NCBI GenBank assembly: GCA_004556565.1
Contig: SFGN01000124.1
Coordinates: 1 to 5,815 of the forward strand
Length of the DNA stretch: 5,815 nucleotides
Direction of reading: 5' to 3'
DNA from: Lachnospiraceae bacterium
GTDB lineage: Bacteria; Bacillota_A; Clostridia; Lachnospirales; Lachnospiraceae
Shown here: positions 1 to 5,763 of the stretch, piece after piece
How the letters are laid out: each line of letters opens with the position of its first letter
How positions within the stretch are numbered: position 1 is the first letter of the stretch
The notes under the pieces: model-generated
What the model was told of the DNA's origin: nothing
Database searches by the model: none
Seen by the model: the letters and a program-made list of their open reading frames with translations, nothing else
Made by a program: the position numbers and the translations under genes

Positions 1-750
1 GCCTAACAGTTGTTGGATAAATGTATGGCTGACTCCGTCTTCAAGTGCGTGGCAGGCAAAGCAATGCCTCATTGTATGCGGTGTTACCCCTTCCGGAAGT
101 CCGAGTTTCCGTGCATGATTTTTTATGAATAGTTGAACGGTTGAACTGGTAAGTGGCTCATCCCTTACTGTGCTTGGAAACAGCCATCCCATCGGGCGGT
201 TATAACGGTACCAGTATTCTGTAAGGATTTCCAGGTTCCTGTCACTTAATATGGTATAGCGGTCCTGTCGGTTCTTTGACAATGGAACATGTATCATCAT
301 CTGTTTCCTGCGGATATCTTCATAGCGCAGATGGCAGACTTCACTGACCCGAAGACCGGAGGAATACATCGTTGCAGTGATGGCCTTGTGCTTATAGTTA
401 TCCATAGAATCAATAAGTAGGTTTACCTGTTCCCGGGTAAGGATTATAGGGAGCTGCCTGTCGCGTTTCATTTTTGGTATTTTTTTGGAATCCCACACAT
501 ATCCAAGAGTGTATTCAAAGAAGAAACGGATCGCTGCAGTATAGACATTAATTGTGGAAGCTTTTTTGTTCTCATAATCTTTCATGTAGAATATAAATTT
601 CCGAATATCAGCGTAGGTAATGGACATGGCATCCTTATTAGTGAAATCAAGAAATCTTTTCACAAAACGATAATAGTCTTCACATGTATTTGATGTAAAA
701 TTTTTTAACTGCATATCCTGCAGTAATTTAAAAAGGTATTTTTCATTCAT
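1..750 (-). CDS. Tyrosine recombinase / site-specific integrase, C-terminus outside window
   Basis: I translated this frame from the minus strand; it is open for 250 codons from ATG at 750 to the window edge. Residues about 1-85 form a SAM-like N-terminal core-binding domain (helical, with YYRFVKRFLDF near residue 26). The catalytic domain follows from about residue 100. Visible active-site residues are Arg134 in SSGLRVSEV, probable Lys159 in PLSKNRQDR, and His225/Arg228 in TPHTMRH. The frame ends at LLG (residues 248-250), so the third histidine (of the usual LLGH) and the nucleophilic tyrosine lie beyond position 1. The start is supported by GGAGG eight bases upstream. The protein would cut and rejoin DNA through a 3'-phosphotyrosine link. 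Small integrases of this look often sit beside an IS91-type transposase or inside integrative elements; which applies cannot be seen. It is not closely similar to the recombinases on the plus strand. Confidence 0.9.
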   Translation of the reverse strand, partial: MNEKYLFKLLQDMQLKNFTSNTCEDYYRFVKRFLDFTNKDAMSITYADIRKFIFYMKDYENKKASTINVYTAAIRFFFEYTLGYVWDSKKIPKMKRDRQLPIILTREQVNLLIDSMDNYKHKAITATMYSSGLRVSEVCHLRYEDIRRKQMMIHVPLSKNRQDRYTILSDRNLEILTEYWYRYNRPMGWLFPSTVRDEPLTSSTVQLFIKNHARKLGLPEGVTPHTMRHCFACHALEDGVSHTFIQQLLG

Positions 751-758
751 CGAAATGT

Positions 759-763
759 CCTCC
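759..763 (-). promoter_or_regulatory. Ribosome binding site of the left recombinase
   Basis: Read on the minus strand this is GGAGG, with eight bases to the ATG at 750. It decides the start codon, since no other start with comparable support lies upstream in the frame. Confidence 0.75.
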
Positions 764-873
764 AATATAGTAAAAGAATTTTCCGTTAAGAAGTCCTTAT
801 CCTTATATTTGGAGGCGCATGGGCATCGTAAGAACACTTGTCTAAAATGATAATATATGTTAATCTGTTCATG

Positions 874-953
874 GCAGTGGTGGTGTCGATCCTGTTTGAT
901 TGTTATTTTGTGGTGATTTAACAATACTACTTTTAGGACTTGGCTACCACTGC
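874..953. repeat. Inverted repeat, 8-bp arms, 64-base spacer
   Basis: GCAGTGGT at 874-881 is matched by its reverse complement ACCACTGC at 946-953. The right arm is followed by a CTTTTTA tract. The spacer is too long for a good terminator, so a paired protein-binding site or element end is more likely, if the repeat is functional at all. Two 8-base arms at this distance could also arise by chance. Confidence 0.35.
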
Positions 954-985
954 TTTTTATATTTCAAAGTAAAAACTGCACTACA

Positions 986-1011
986 GCCTTGGCAGGCCAT
1001 CGCGCAGCGAT
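986..1011. repeat. Two adjacent small palindromes
   Basis: GCCT-TGGC-AGGC at 986-997 and ATCGC-GCA-GCGAT at 999-1011 are two back-to-back hairpins, with 4-bp and 5-bp stems, in a locally GC-rich patch within AT-rich DNA. The second is followed by TTTT. They could be recombinase binding sites or a weak terminator; the arms are short. Confidence 0.35.
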
Positions 1012-1021
1012 TTTGTTCAAA

Positions 1022-1042
1022 AATCCTTATGAATAAAGGATT
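1022..1042. repeat. Perfect 7-bp hairpin
   Basis: AATCCTT at 1022-1028 pairs perfectly with AAGGATT at 1036-1042 around a 7-base loop. It lies about 75 bases before the RitA-like start, in the zone where the left end of the RIT element is expected. No long T run follows, so it is not a typical terminator. Confidence 0.4.
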
Positions 1043-1077
1043 CTTTGGTTGATTTACTTTCCATAATCTATCACGAT

Positions 1078-1105
1078 TTAAGTGTATTTTTATCAAATCA
1101 CTTAA
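1078..1105 (+). promoter_or_regulatory. Hairpin touching the ritA ribosome site
   Basis: TTAAGTG at 1078-1084 pairs perfectly with CACTTAA at 1099-1105 around a 14-base loop. The right arm ends inside the AAGGAGG ribosome site (1104-1110), so the folded mRNA would place a stem directly against the Shine-Dalgarno bases. This could damp translation of the recombinase, or the repeat could be a DNA operator. Regulation is inferred; only the pairing is seen. Confidence 0.4.
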
Positions 1106-1110
1106 GGAGG
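1104..1110 (+). promoter_or_regulatory. Ribosome binding site selecting a GTG start
   Basis: AAGGAGG, a full match to the anti-Shine-Dalgarno sequence, ends eight bases before GTG at 1119. This fixes GTG as the start of the RitA-like gene. Confidence 0.85.
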
Positions 1111-1118
1111 AACACAAG

Positions 1119-2330
1119 GTGGAAAATTCAACTTTGCAGCAACTAATCAACCAGACTGAGGAAGCACTCATTCAGGCAGGTGCATCCAACTATTACCAAA
1201 ACGTATTTAAAACTCTTACAAAGCAACTTTTACTCTACGCCGAAGAACACGACACAGATTCTTTCAGCATGGACTTTGGATTACAGTTTTTAGAAGATCA
1301 TTATTCCATGTCATCTAAAATCAAGCAGAAAAAATGGTGTGCAACCTATTCCCGTTGTATAAATGCTTTGGCAGAATACCAACGTTCAGGAAATGTCACT
1401 CTCTATCTTGTTATGGATAAAAGAGCATACACCTTTCCGGAAGGATTCAAAAACAGCGCAGAAGCATATATTTCCCATCGGGAGAAAATCGGAATCATCA
1501 AAAAATCGAATAAGATTTCCAGTTTATATCAGGAACGTTTTTTTGCCTTTTTAAAGAAGAAAAATATTTCTTCTCTGGATACGTTGTCTCTTAAAGATGT
1601 TTTGGATTTCATGACATCTTTGAGCTGTTATGAAAAACCAACCATAAATCATACAATGCGTGCGATACGATATTATCTGAAATACTGCTATGAGAATGGT
1701 TTTATGGAAAAAGAGATGTTCTCAAAGCTTCCAAACCCTCATTACAACAGACAGAGTCGCTTGCCTTCCTCGTATTCTGCGAACGAGGTAACAAAGCTTC
1801 TTGATTCGATTGATCTTGGAAATCCTTGTGGAATCCGTGATTATGCCATCATTCTGCTCATTGCAAGACTTGGTCTGCGTAGCAGCGATGTTGCAAATCT
1901 CAGATTTTCTAACATTGACTGGGAGAAAGAAGTCATCCGACTGACCCAGGTAAAAACTGGAAATCCATTGGAACTTCCCCTTCTTGAAGATGTTGGTGAA
2001 GCAATCATCAACTATCTGAAGAACTCAAGACCAAAAACTGATTCGGATCATGTGTTTGTGAGACAGGTTCCACCTTATACGAATTTCAATCCAGGTGCAG
2101 TCGGTGCCCTTGTAAGAGTCCATCTCCAGAAATCCGAAATTCATCTTGAAGGGAAAAAGAAAGGTTCCCATACGCTTCGTCATAGCCTTGCAAGTCGTCT
2201 GTTGGAACATGAGATTCCGCTTCCTGTTATTTCGGAAATCCTGGGACATACAACTACCGAAACAACGATGGCCTATCTTCGTATCGATATCAGTGAACTT
2301 AGGAAGTGTGCATTGGAGGTGGCAATCTAA
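1119..2330 (+). CDS. ritA: Tyrosine recombinase, first of a RIT trio (RitA-like)
   Basis: A 403-residue protein with a long N-terminal DNA-binding region (about 1-205) and a complete C-terminal catalytic domain (about 215-395). All six active-site positions are visible: Arg254 in LGLRSSDV, Lys279 in QVKTGN, His351 and Arg354 in HTLRH, His377 in ILGH, and the nucleophile Tyr386 in MAYLRID. The catalytic half resembles the first recombinase of RIT and Tn554-type elements, and the length is normal for that group. It starts at GTG behind a perfect AAGGAGG. Its stop (2328-2330) is one base before the ATG of the RitB-like remnant, as expected for a co-translated trio. It would catalyse site-specific strand exchange during element movement. 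It appears intact, but its partners are not. Family membership is well supported; the A position is inferred from gene order and resemblance. Confidence 0.88.
   Translation: MENSTLQQLINQTEEALIQAGASNYYQNVFKTLTKQLLLYAEEHDTDSFSMDFGLQFLEDHYSMSSKIKQKKWCATYSRCINALAEYQRSGNVTLYLVMDKRAYTFPEGFKNSAEAYISHREKIGIIKKSNKISSLYQERFFAFLKKKNISSLDTLSLKDVLDFMTSLSCYEKPTINHTMRAIRYYLKYCYENGFMEKEMFSKLPNPHYNRQSRLPSSYSANEVTKLLDSIDLGNPCGIRDYAIILLIARLGLRSSDVANLRFSNIDWEKEVIRLTQVKTGNPLELPLLEDVGEAIINYLKNSRPKTDSDHVFVRQVPPYTNFNPGAVGALVRVHLQKSEIHLEGKKKGSHTLRHSLASRLLEHEIPLPVISEILGHTTTETTMAYLRIDISELRKCALEVAI
2315..2322 (+). promoter_or_regulatory. Ribosome site for the RitB-like remnant, inside ritA
   Basis: GGAGGTGG lies within the last codons of the RitA-like gene, nine bases before ATG at 2332. 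It supports that ATG as the start and suggests coupled translation. Confidence 0.7.
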
Positions 2331-2331
2331 C

Positions 2332-2730
2332 ATGACAAGAATTAGAAAATCTCCAACAATGACAGGCCCTTTTGCTGAAACCGTTCATGAATTCATTCAA
2401 TACAAAAGAAGTGCCGGTTTTAAATACGCAGATGAACCGAAATGCTTATCTCGATTTTGTCGTTTCAGTGAAGAACAGGGCGTCACAGAAATAGAAATAT
2501 CCCGTTCTTTTGCTGAAAAATGGATAGCCCCTCGGGAAGGTGAATTTGAAAAAAGTCGCTCACACCGCATTACCTGCATAAGACAGTTTGCCATCTACTT
2601 GAATAACCTCGGATATGATGCTTATATCGTGCCGGAAGTAAAAGGATTGAATCATAATTCATTTGTACCTTATATATTTACACACGAACAGATAACTTCT
2701 GTGATCAAAGCCGTATTGTTCCAGTTATGA
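2332..2730 (+). pseudogene. ritB: RitB-like tyrosine recombinase, N-terminal part only
   Basis: The frame gives 132 residues from ATG 2332. Residues about 10-105 look like the core-binding domain of the second RIT recombinase: FIQYKRSAGFKY near 21-32, then RQFAIYLNNLGY near 84-95. VPYIFTHEQI at about 112-121 is the linker into the catalytic domain. The protein then ends within about eleven residues, with no catalytic Arg, Lys, HxxR, His or Tyr. A full member is roughly 300 or more residues, so more than half is missing. The last codons read into sequence that makes sense only in another frame as a RitC-like protein, which shows a deletion that also shifted frame. Any product would be catalytically dead but might still bind DNA. 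Confidence 0.75.
2700..2715 (+). other. Deletion junction between RitB-like and RitC-like halves
   Basis: Bases 2700-2715 fit both parents: in the upstream frame they give VIKAV, a plausible continuation of the RitB-like helix; in the downstream frame they give CDQSRI, a plausible RitC-like hairpin. A stretch compatible with both sides is what a deletion between short direct repeats would leave. The exact breakpoint cannot be placed without an intact relative. Confidence 0.5.
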
Positions 2731-3155
2731 AGCCAACCGGTGAATTACTCAAACAGTACATTGAAGGCTCAGGCCTGTCTTCACCTGCATATGGACGCAA
2801 TCCTTTATTTACTAATCGTGGCAATAAGCCATTGACAAGAGCTGGTGTAACATACATTTTGAAAAAATATGCTGCACAGGCTCAAGCAGTAGGAATAAAA
2901 GATATTTCTGAAGAGATTACACCGCATTGGCTGAGGCACAGTAAAGCAATGCATTTGCTTCAATCAGGAGTAAACCTTGTTTATATCAGAGATTTACTTG
3001 GACACTCTGATATTCCAACAACCGAAATTTATGCACGTGCAGATGAAAAAATGAAACGCAAAGCATTGATGGAAGCCTACAATAGTCCATCATCTGAAGA
3101 ACTTCCTGCATGGAAAAAGGATAAAGACCTTCTTGATTGGCTGAAATCTCTGTAA
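2727..3155 (+). pseudogene. ritC: RitC-like tyrosine recombinase, C-terminal part only
   Basis: From ATG 2727 the frame gives 142 residues, but recombinase-like sequence begins upstream, at about 2700, where the same frame reads DQSRIVPVM, the end of the beta-hairpin region that follows the catalytic lysine. Visible active-site residues, numbered from ATG 2727, are His67 and Arg70 in TPHWLRHS, His93 in LLGHSD, and Tyr102 in EIYARAD. The C-terminal tail WKKDKDLLDWLKSL is typical of the third RIT recombinase. The N-terminal domain and the first catalytic Arg are absent, so it should be inactive. Its ATG overlaps the stop of the preceding frame as ATGA (2727-2730), so reinitiation could still make a fragment; this overlap is probably an accident of the deletion. 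An alternative is a single recombinase with an internal deletion of roughly 85 codons, but the two halves resemble different trio members. Confidence 0.75.
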
Positions 3156-3216
3156 GGAGTTATCCCGAATTATGCGAAGTTAAAAAGAGTCCATACCCTA
3201 AGAAATCCAACAAAGT
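3156..3216. other. Junction between RIT remnant and truncated relaxase
   Basis: After the RitC-like stop (3153-3155) there are about 60 AT-rich bases without a convincing gene. The relaxase frame has a stop at 3199-3201, and recognisable relaxase sequence begins at about 3217 with IRQSFKPGE. The right end of the RIT element, or a deletion breakpoint, therefore lies in this interval. No target-site duplication or clear terminal repeat could be identified. Confidence 0.55.
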
Positions 3217-4392
3217 ATACGCCAGTCCTTTAAGCCGGGAGAAATCACCCCGGAAGAAGCAAATCAAGTGGGCTATGAAACGGCAATGCGTTGGACGAAA
3301 GGCAACCATGCTTTCATAGTTGCAACCCACATTGACAAAGCCCATATACACAATCACATCATTTATAATTCGACATCTATTGACTGTTCCCGGAAGTTCA
3401 ACAACTTCTTCCTTTCCGGTCTGGCGATTCAAAGGCTGAGTGATCGTGTATGCGCAGAACACGGGCTTTCCATCATCACACCGAAGCCTTATAGAGAGCG
3501 TCAGAAACGAACGGTTTTCCCGAAAAAGCGAACTCAGCGTGACGAGCTTTGCGAAGCAATCGACTCGGTACTCAAAGAGAAGCCCAAGAGTTTTGAAGAT
3601 TTTGTTCAGGCTCTTGCCAATAAGGGATTCGAGTTTAAGGATGGAAAACAGCTTGCGTTTCGTGGAAAGGAACAGAAGCGATTTATCCGCCTGCGTTCTC
3701 TGGGTGAAGGGTATAGTGAGGAAGAAATCTGTGCCGTTATTGCCGGAAAAAGTCTGCACAAGTCTAAGGGCGGTTCTCGTCAGGCTCCCGAACAGAAGCA
3801 GTTCCACCTTCTCATTGATATTCAGTCAAAGATGGCGGAAGGAAAATCGGTTGGCTATGAGAAGTGGGCAAAGAAATACAATCGAAAAGAAGCTGCCAGG
3901 ACAGTATGCCTTTTGAAAGAAAAAGGCGTGGACAGTTATGAGGATTTGGTCGCCCTTACGGATAAGCTGACTTCTCGCTTCTCTGAACTTTCCGATTCCA
4001 TTAAGGCGGCTGAGAAACGGATGGTTGAGATTGGAGCATTGCAGACGCACATCAATAATTACTCCAAGACCAGAAAGACCTACGAAGCATACCGCAAGTC
4101 CGGGTACAGCAAAAAGTTCTTTGAAGAACATCGTGACGAGCTGATGCTCCATAAGGCGGCAAAGCAAGCCTTTGATCAGTTGGATGGGCAAAAGGTTCCT
4201 TCCCGTCAGGCTCTGCATGAGGAGTTTAACCGGTTGTTGGTTGAGAAAAAACAAGCCTATGCAGAATATCGTCAGGTGAAGAAAGAGATGCAGGAATATC
4301 TGATTGCCAAGCAGACGGTTGAGCATATCTTGGGTATTGACCGTCACAAACGAGTGGAAGAGAAGAAACAACAAAAAGAAGAACAGCGCTGA
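3202..4392 (+). pseudogene. Relaxase/mobilisation nuclease of a conjugative element, N-terminus missing
   Basis: The frame is open from 3202, just after a stop at 3199-3201, to TGA at 4390-4392. It opens with recognisable relaxase sequence, RQSFKPGEITPEEANQVGYE, then the metal-binding motif HIDKAHIHNH (His21, Asp23, His26, His28, His30 counted from GTG 3268). A long charged helical C-terminal region follows, with probable coiled coil from about residue 230 to 370. Relaxases nick the transfer origin through an N-terminal tyrosine; about 100 residues that should hold it are absent. GTG 3268 is the first common start codon, but it lies inside the conserved domain and has no good ribosome site. 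The protein resembles relaxases of Tn1549/CTn-type elements of Clostridia. The gene was probably cut by RIT insertion or a deletion. Its base composition is visibly more GC-rich than the RIT genes. A non-nicking fragment is the most that could be made. Confidence 0.8.
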
Positions 4393-4405
4393 AGGTAGAG
4401 AAAGA

Positions 4406-4452
4406 GCCACGGTCCATTCCGTTTTGGAGTGTGAGACCGTGGCCACTTTTTT
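4406..4452 (+). terminator. Rho-independent terminator after the relaxase
   Basis: GCCACGGTC at 4406-4414 pairs perfectly with GACCGTGGC at 4435-4443. An inner stem (4415-4420 with 4426-4431, one G-U pair) fills most of the loop, leaving a GTTTT tip. TTTTTT at 4447-4452 follows three bases after the outer stem. It starts 13 bases after the relaxase stop. On the minus strand the hairpin is followed by a weaker TCTTTCTCT, so it may also stop the tlpA transcript coming from the right. Confidence 0.85.
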
Positions 4453-4482
4453 GCATTTTACTTCGATATAATATGCTGATCA

Positions 4483-5091
4483 TCACCTGTCGGAAATAAT
4501 CATGTCAATTCCTTGCTGCAAGGTTTCTTCATCAATTGCACCCGTTGCTTGAGCGATTGCGTTTCCCTCCTCATCAATAAAATATGTGGTAGGCAGTGAA
4601 TAAACACCGTAGGTTGCAGCGGCATCCTGATCTGTATCGTAAAATACCGGGAAAGAATAGCCCTGTTCTGCGATGAAAGCAGATGCAGTTTCCACAGTCT
4701 CTCTGGAGCCATCGGTCATATTGATGATGAGAAACTGTACTTCTTCACCAATTTCCAGATACTTTTCGTTAAAATCAGGCATTTCCATTTTACATGGACT
4801 ACACCAGCTTGCCCAGAAGTTTAGGACAACGGATTTCCCGATAAAATCCGAAAGATGAACTTCATTTCCATCCAGATCGTAAACTGTAAAATCCGGTGCC
4901 AATATCTTTTCTGATTCATTCTCTTGTGTTGTTGGAGTGGAGGCTTCTGTGGATTCGGTTTCCTGCGGTGTTTGTGTAGCAAGCAGATTGGGAGCCAGTT
5001 TCTGTCCAAGCTGTTTATATAGAATTCCTGCGCCACCTAAAATGAGAACAAACACAAGAACGAGTATCATTATTATCTTCTTTTTATTCAT
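4483..5091 (-). CDS. TlpA/ResA-like membrane-anchored thiol-disulfide oxidoreductase
   Basis: A 202-residue protein. Residues 1-5 are basic (MNKKK) and about 6-26 form a hydrophobic segment without a lipobox cysteine, so it is probably an N-terminal membrane anchor. Residues about 36-62 are a Thr/Ser/Glu-rich linker. The thioredoxin-fold domain spans about 65-202, with the redox motif WCSPC (Cys97, Cys100) and the cis-proline loop SLPTTYF (Pro167). NFWASWCSPCKMEMP is the classic TlpA/ResA signature. The domain should face outside the membrane and reduce disulfides or oxidised residues in exported proteins, receiving electrons from CcdA, whose gene ends nine bases upstream. In cytochrome-c makers such proteins keep apocytochrome cysteines reduced; whether this host makes cytochrome c cannot be seen. 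The ATG at 5091 has AGGAGG just upstream. The gene appears intact. Confidence 0.9.
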   Translation of the reverse strand: MNKKKIIMILVLVFVLILGGAGILYKQLGQKLAPNLLATQTPQETESTEASTPTTQENESEKILAPDFTVYDLDGNEVHLSDFIGKSVVLNFWASWCSPCKMEMPDFNEKYLEIGEEVQFLIINMTDGSRETVETASAFIAEQGYSFPVFYDTDQDAAATYGVYSLPTTYFIDEEGNAIAQATGAIDEETLQQGIDMIISDR

Positions 5092-5094
5092 AAA

Positions 5095-5102
5095 CCCTCC
5101 TC
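5095..5102 (-). promoter_or_regulatory. Ribosome site of the TlpA-like gene, overlapping the ccdA stop
   Basis: On the minus strand GAGGAGGG lies three bases before the ATG at 5091, and its first two bases belong to the ccdA TGA stop (5101-5103). This short spacing suggests translational coupling of the pair. Confidence 0.7.
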
Positions 5103-5763
5103 AACTAAGCAGGCTGAGTAGCTGTCCCAGCGTTCCTGTTGCCATCAGGATACCCACCAATATCAGGAAACAGCCGCTGACAGTATTGATGATCCGGTAG
5201 TGTTTTTTAATCCAGTTGAAGGCTGACTTCAAATAGTCGATCAGAATAGCACTGAGAAGAAAAGGAATGCCAAGTCCCAACGAATAGCAAAGCAGCATCA
5301 GCATACCTTTGATTACATGACCCTGCTGAGAGGCCAGCATCAAGGCAGAACCGAGGAATGCGCCCACACAAGGTGTCCAGCCCAAGGAGAATATTATGCC
5401 AAAGAGCATAGCGGGGAAGAACCCCATCTCACGACTGTTTAATGTTTTACTGCCGCCTCTGAACAAATTCATTTTGAAAATGCCCAGAAAATTGAGGCCA
5501 AAAAGAATTACTATCAATCCGGAAATTAAATTCACTGCACCTTTGTATTCTCGCAGGAAGCTGCCAATGGTGCCTGCCAAAGTGCCCATTGCCACAAAGA
5601 TTACAGTAAACCCACTAACAAATCCCAACGCTCCCAACAAGGTCTTTTTTGTGCTGCGTTCTCCACCACCTGCAAAATAGGAGATATAGATGGGCAGCAT
5701 GGGAAGCAGGCAGGGTGATATGAAGGTGATAATGCCCTCCAGGAAAGCTACTGCGTATTGCAT
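5101..5763 (-). CDS. ccdA: CcdA-family transmembrane thiol-disulfide electron carrier
   Basis: A 220-residue integral membrane protein with about six hydrophobic segments (roughly 5-28, 41-63, 78-98, 115-140, 150-175 and 190-212). It has the two signature motifs of the CcdA/DsbD membrane domain: FISPCLLPMLP with Cys18 and LGWTPCVGAFLGS with Cys132. These two cysteines pass reducing equivalents from cytoplasmic thioredoxin to an outward-facing partner, here almost certainly the TlpA-like protein encoded next. Length is normal for a stand-alone CcdA. I chose ATG at 5763 because AAAGGGGTG lies nine bases upstream. The in-frame GTG at 5775 would add MQRF but lies inside that ribosome site. The frame stays open upstream to the window edge, so a longer form cannot be fully excluded. 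No promoter is visible in the 40 bases upstream; the transcript probably starts outside the window. Confidence 0.9.
   Translation of the reverse strand: MQYAVAFLEGIITFISPCLLPMLPIYISYFAGGGERSTKKTLLGALGFVSGFTVIFVAMGTLAGTIGSFLREYKGAVNLISGLIVILFGLNFLGIFKMNLFRGGSKTLNSREMGFFPAMLFGIIFSLGWTPCVGAFLGSALMLASQQGHVIKGMLMLLCYSLGLGIPFLLSAILIDYLKSAFNWIKKHYRIINTVSGCFLILVGILMATGTLGQLLSLLS

Larger units (their letters stand above)
751..1118. other. Divergent intergenic region with several inverted repeats
   Basis: This stretch separates the minus-strand recombinase from the plus-strand RitA-like gene. I find no convincing gene in it. It is AT-rich and carries at least five short inverted repeats between 874 and 1105, listed separately. 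It should hold the promoters of both flanking genes, but I see no clean -35/-10 pair with 16-18 base spacing on either strand. Because the RIT remnant must begin somewhere left of 1119, the left end of that element, and possibly its recombination site, probably lies here too. I could not fix that end: no sequence here is a clear inverted copy of the right junction at 3156-3216. Confidence 0.6.
1119..3155 (+). mobile_element. Decayed recombinase-in-trio (RIT) element, coding core
   Basis: Three tandem same-strand tyrosine recombinases in fixed order, with the second starting one base after the first stops, define RIT elements; Tn554 uses a related arrangement. Here the order is an intact RitA-like gene, then a RitB-like N-terminus, then a RitC-like C-terminus, so the third gene is present only as its second half. 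The coordinates cover the coding core only. The true ends lie in 751-1118 on the left and about 3156-3216 on the right and were not identified. With two of three recombinases broken the copy is probably immobile unless helped in trans. Confidence 0.7.

Noticed and set aside
812..846. Short plus-strand frame with GGAGG before an ATG (MGIVRTLV), as a leader peptide.
   Set aside because: Only eight codons, with a three-base spacer that is too short, and no attenuator-like structure directly after it.
944..1171. A 75-codon minus-strand open frame with a Cys-containing tail (CAMACQGCS).
   Set aside because: It overlaps the well-supported start and ribosome site of ritA and has no good ribosome site. 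It covers the palindrome-rich spacer, and I do not recognise a family. It could be a remnant of an interrupted gene, but the sequence alone does not support that.
1043..3215. Imperfect inverted similarity between about 1043-1067 (CTTTGGTTGATTT...CATAAT) and the reverse complement of about 3170-3215, as possible terminal repeats of the RIT element.
   Set aside because: It needs gaps, the spacing between matched blocks differs on the two sides, and both regions are AT-rich. An alignment with relatives would be needed.
3137..3319. A 60-codon plus-strand frame spanning the RIT-relaxase junction.
   Set aside because: It overlaps both neighbours in another frame, and its composition (Lys/Ser/Arg-rich) is that of a shifted reading of relaxase codons.
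3160..4446. Long minus-strand open frames opposite the relaxase (3160-3807 and 3826-4446).
   Set aside because: They are antisense shadows of the relaxase frame, with no recognisable domains or ribosome sites, and the plus-strand frame clearly encodes a relaxase.
4451..4472. TTGCAT followed by a perfect TATAAT on the plus strand, resembling a promoter.
   Set aside because: The spacing is only 10 bases and there is no plus-strand gene downstream. It lies between a terminator and the end of a minus-strand gene.
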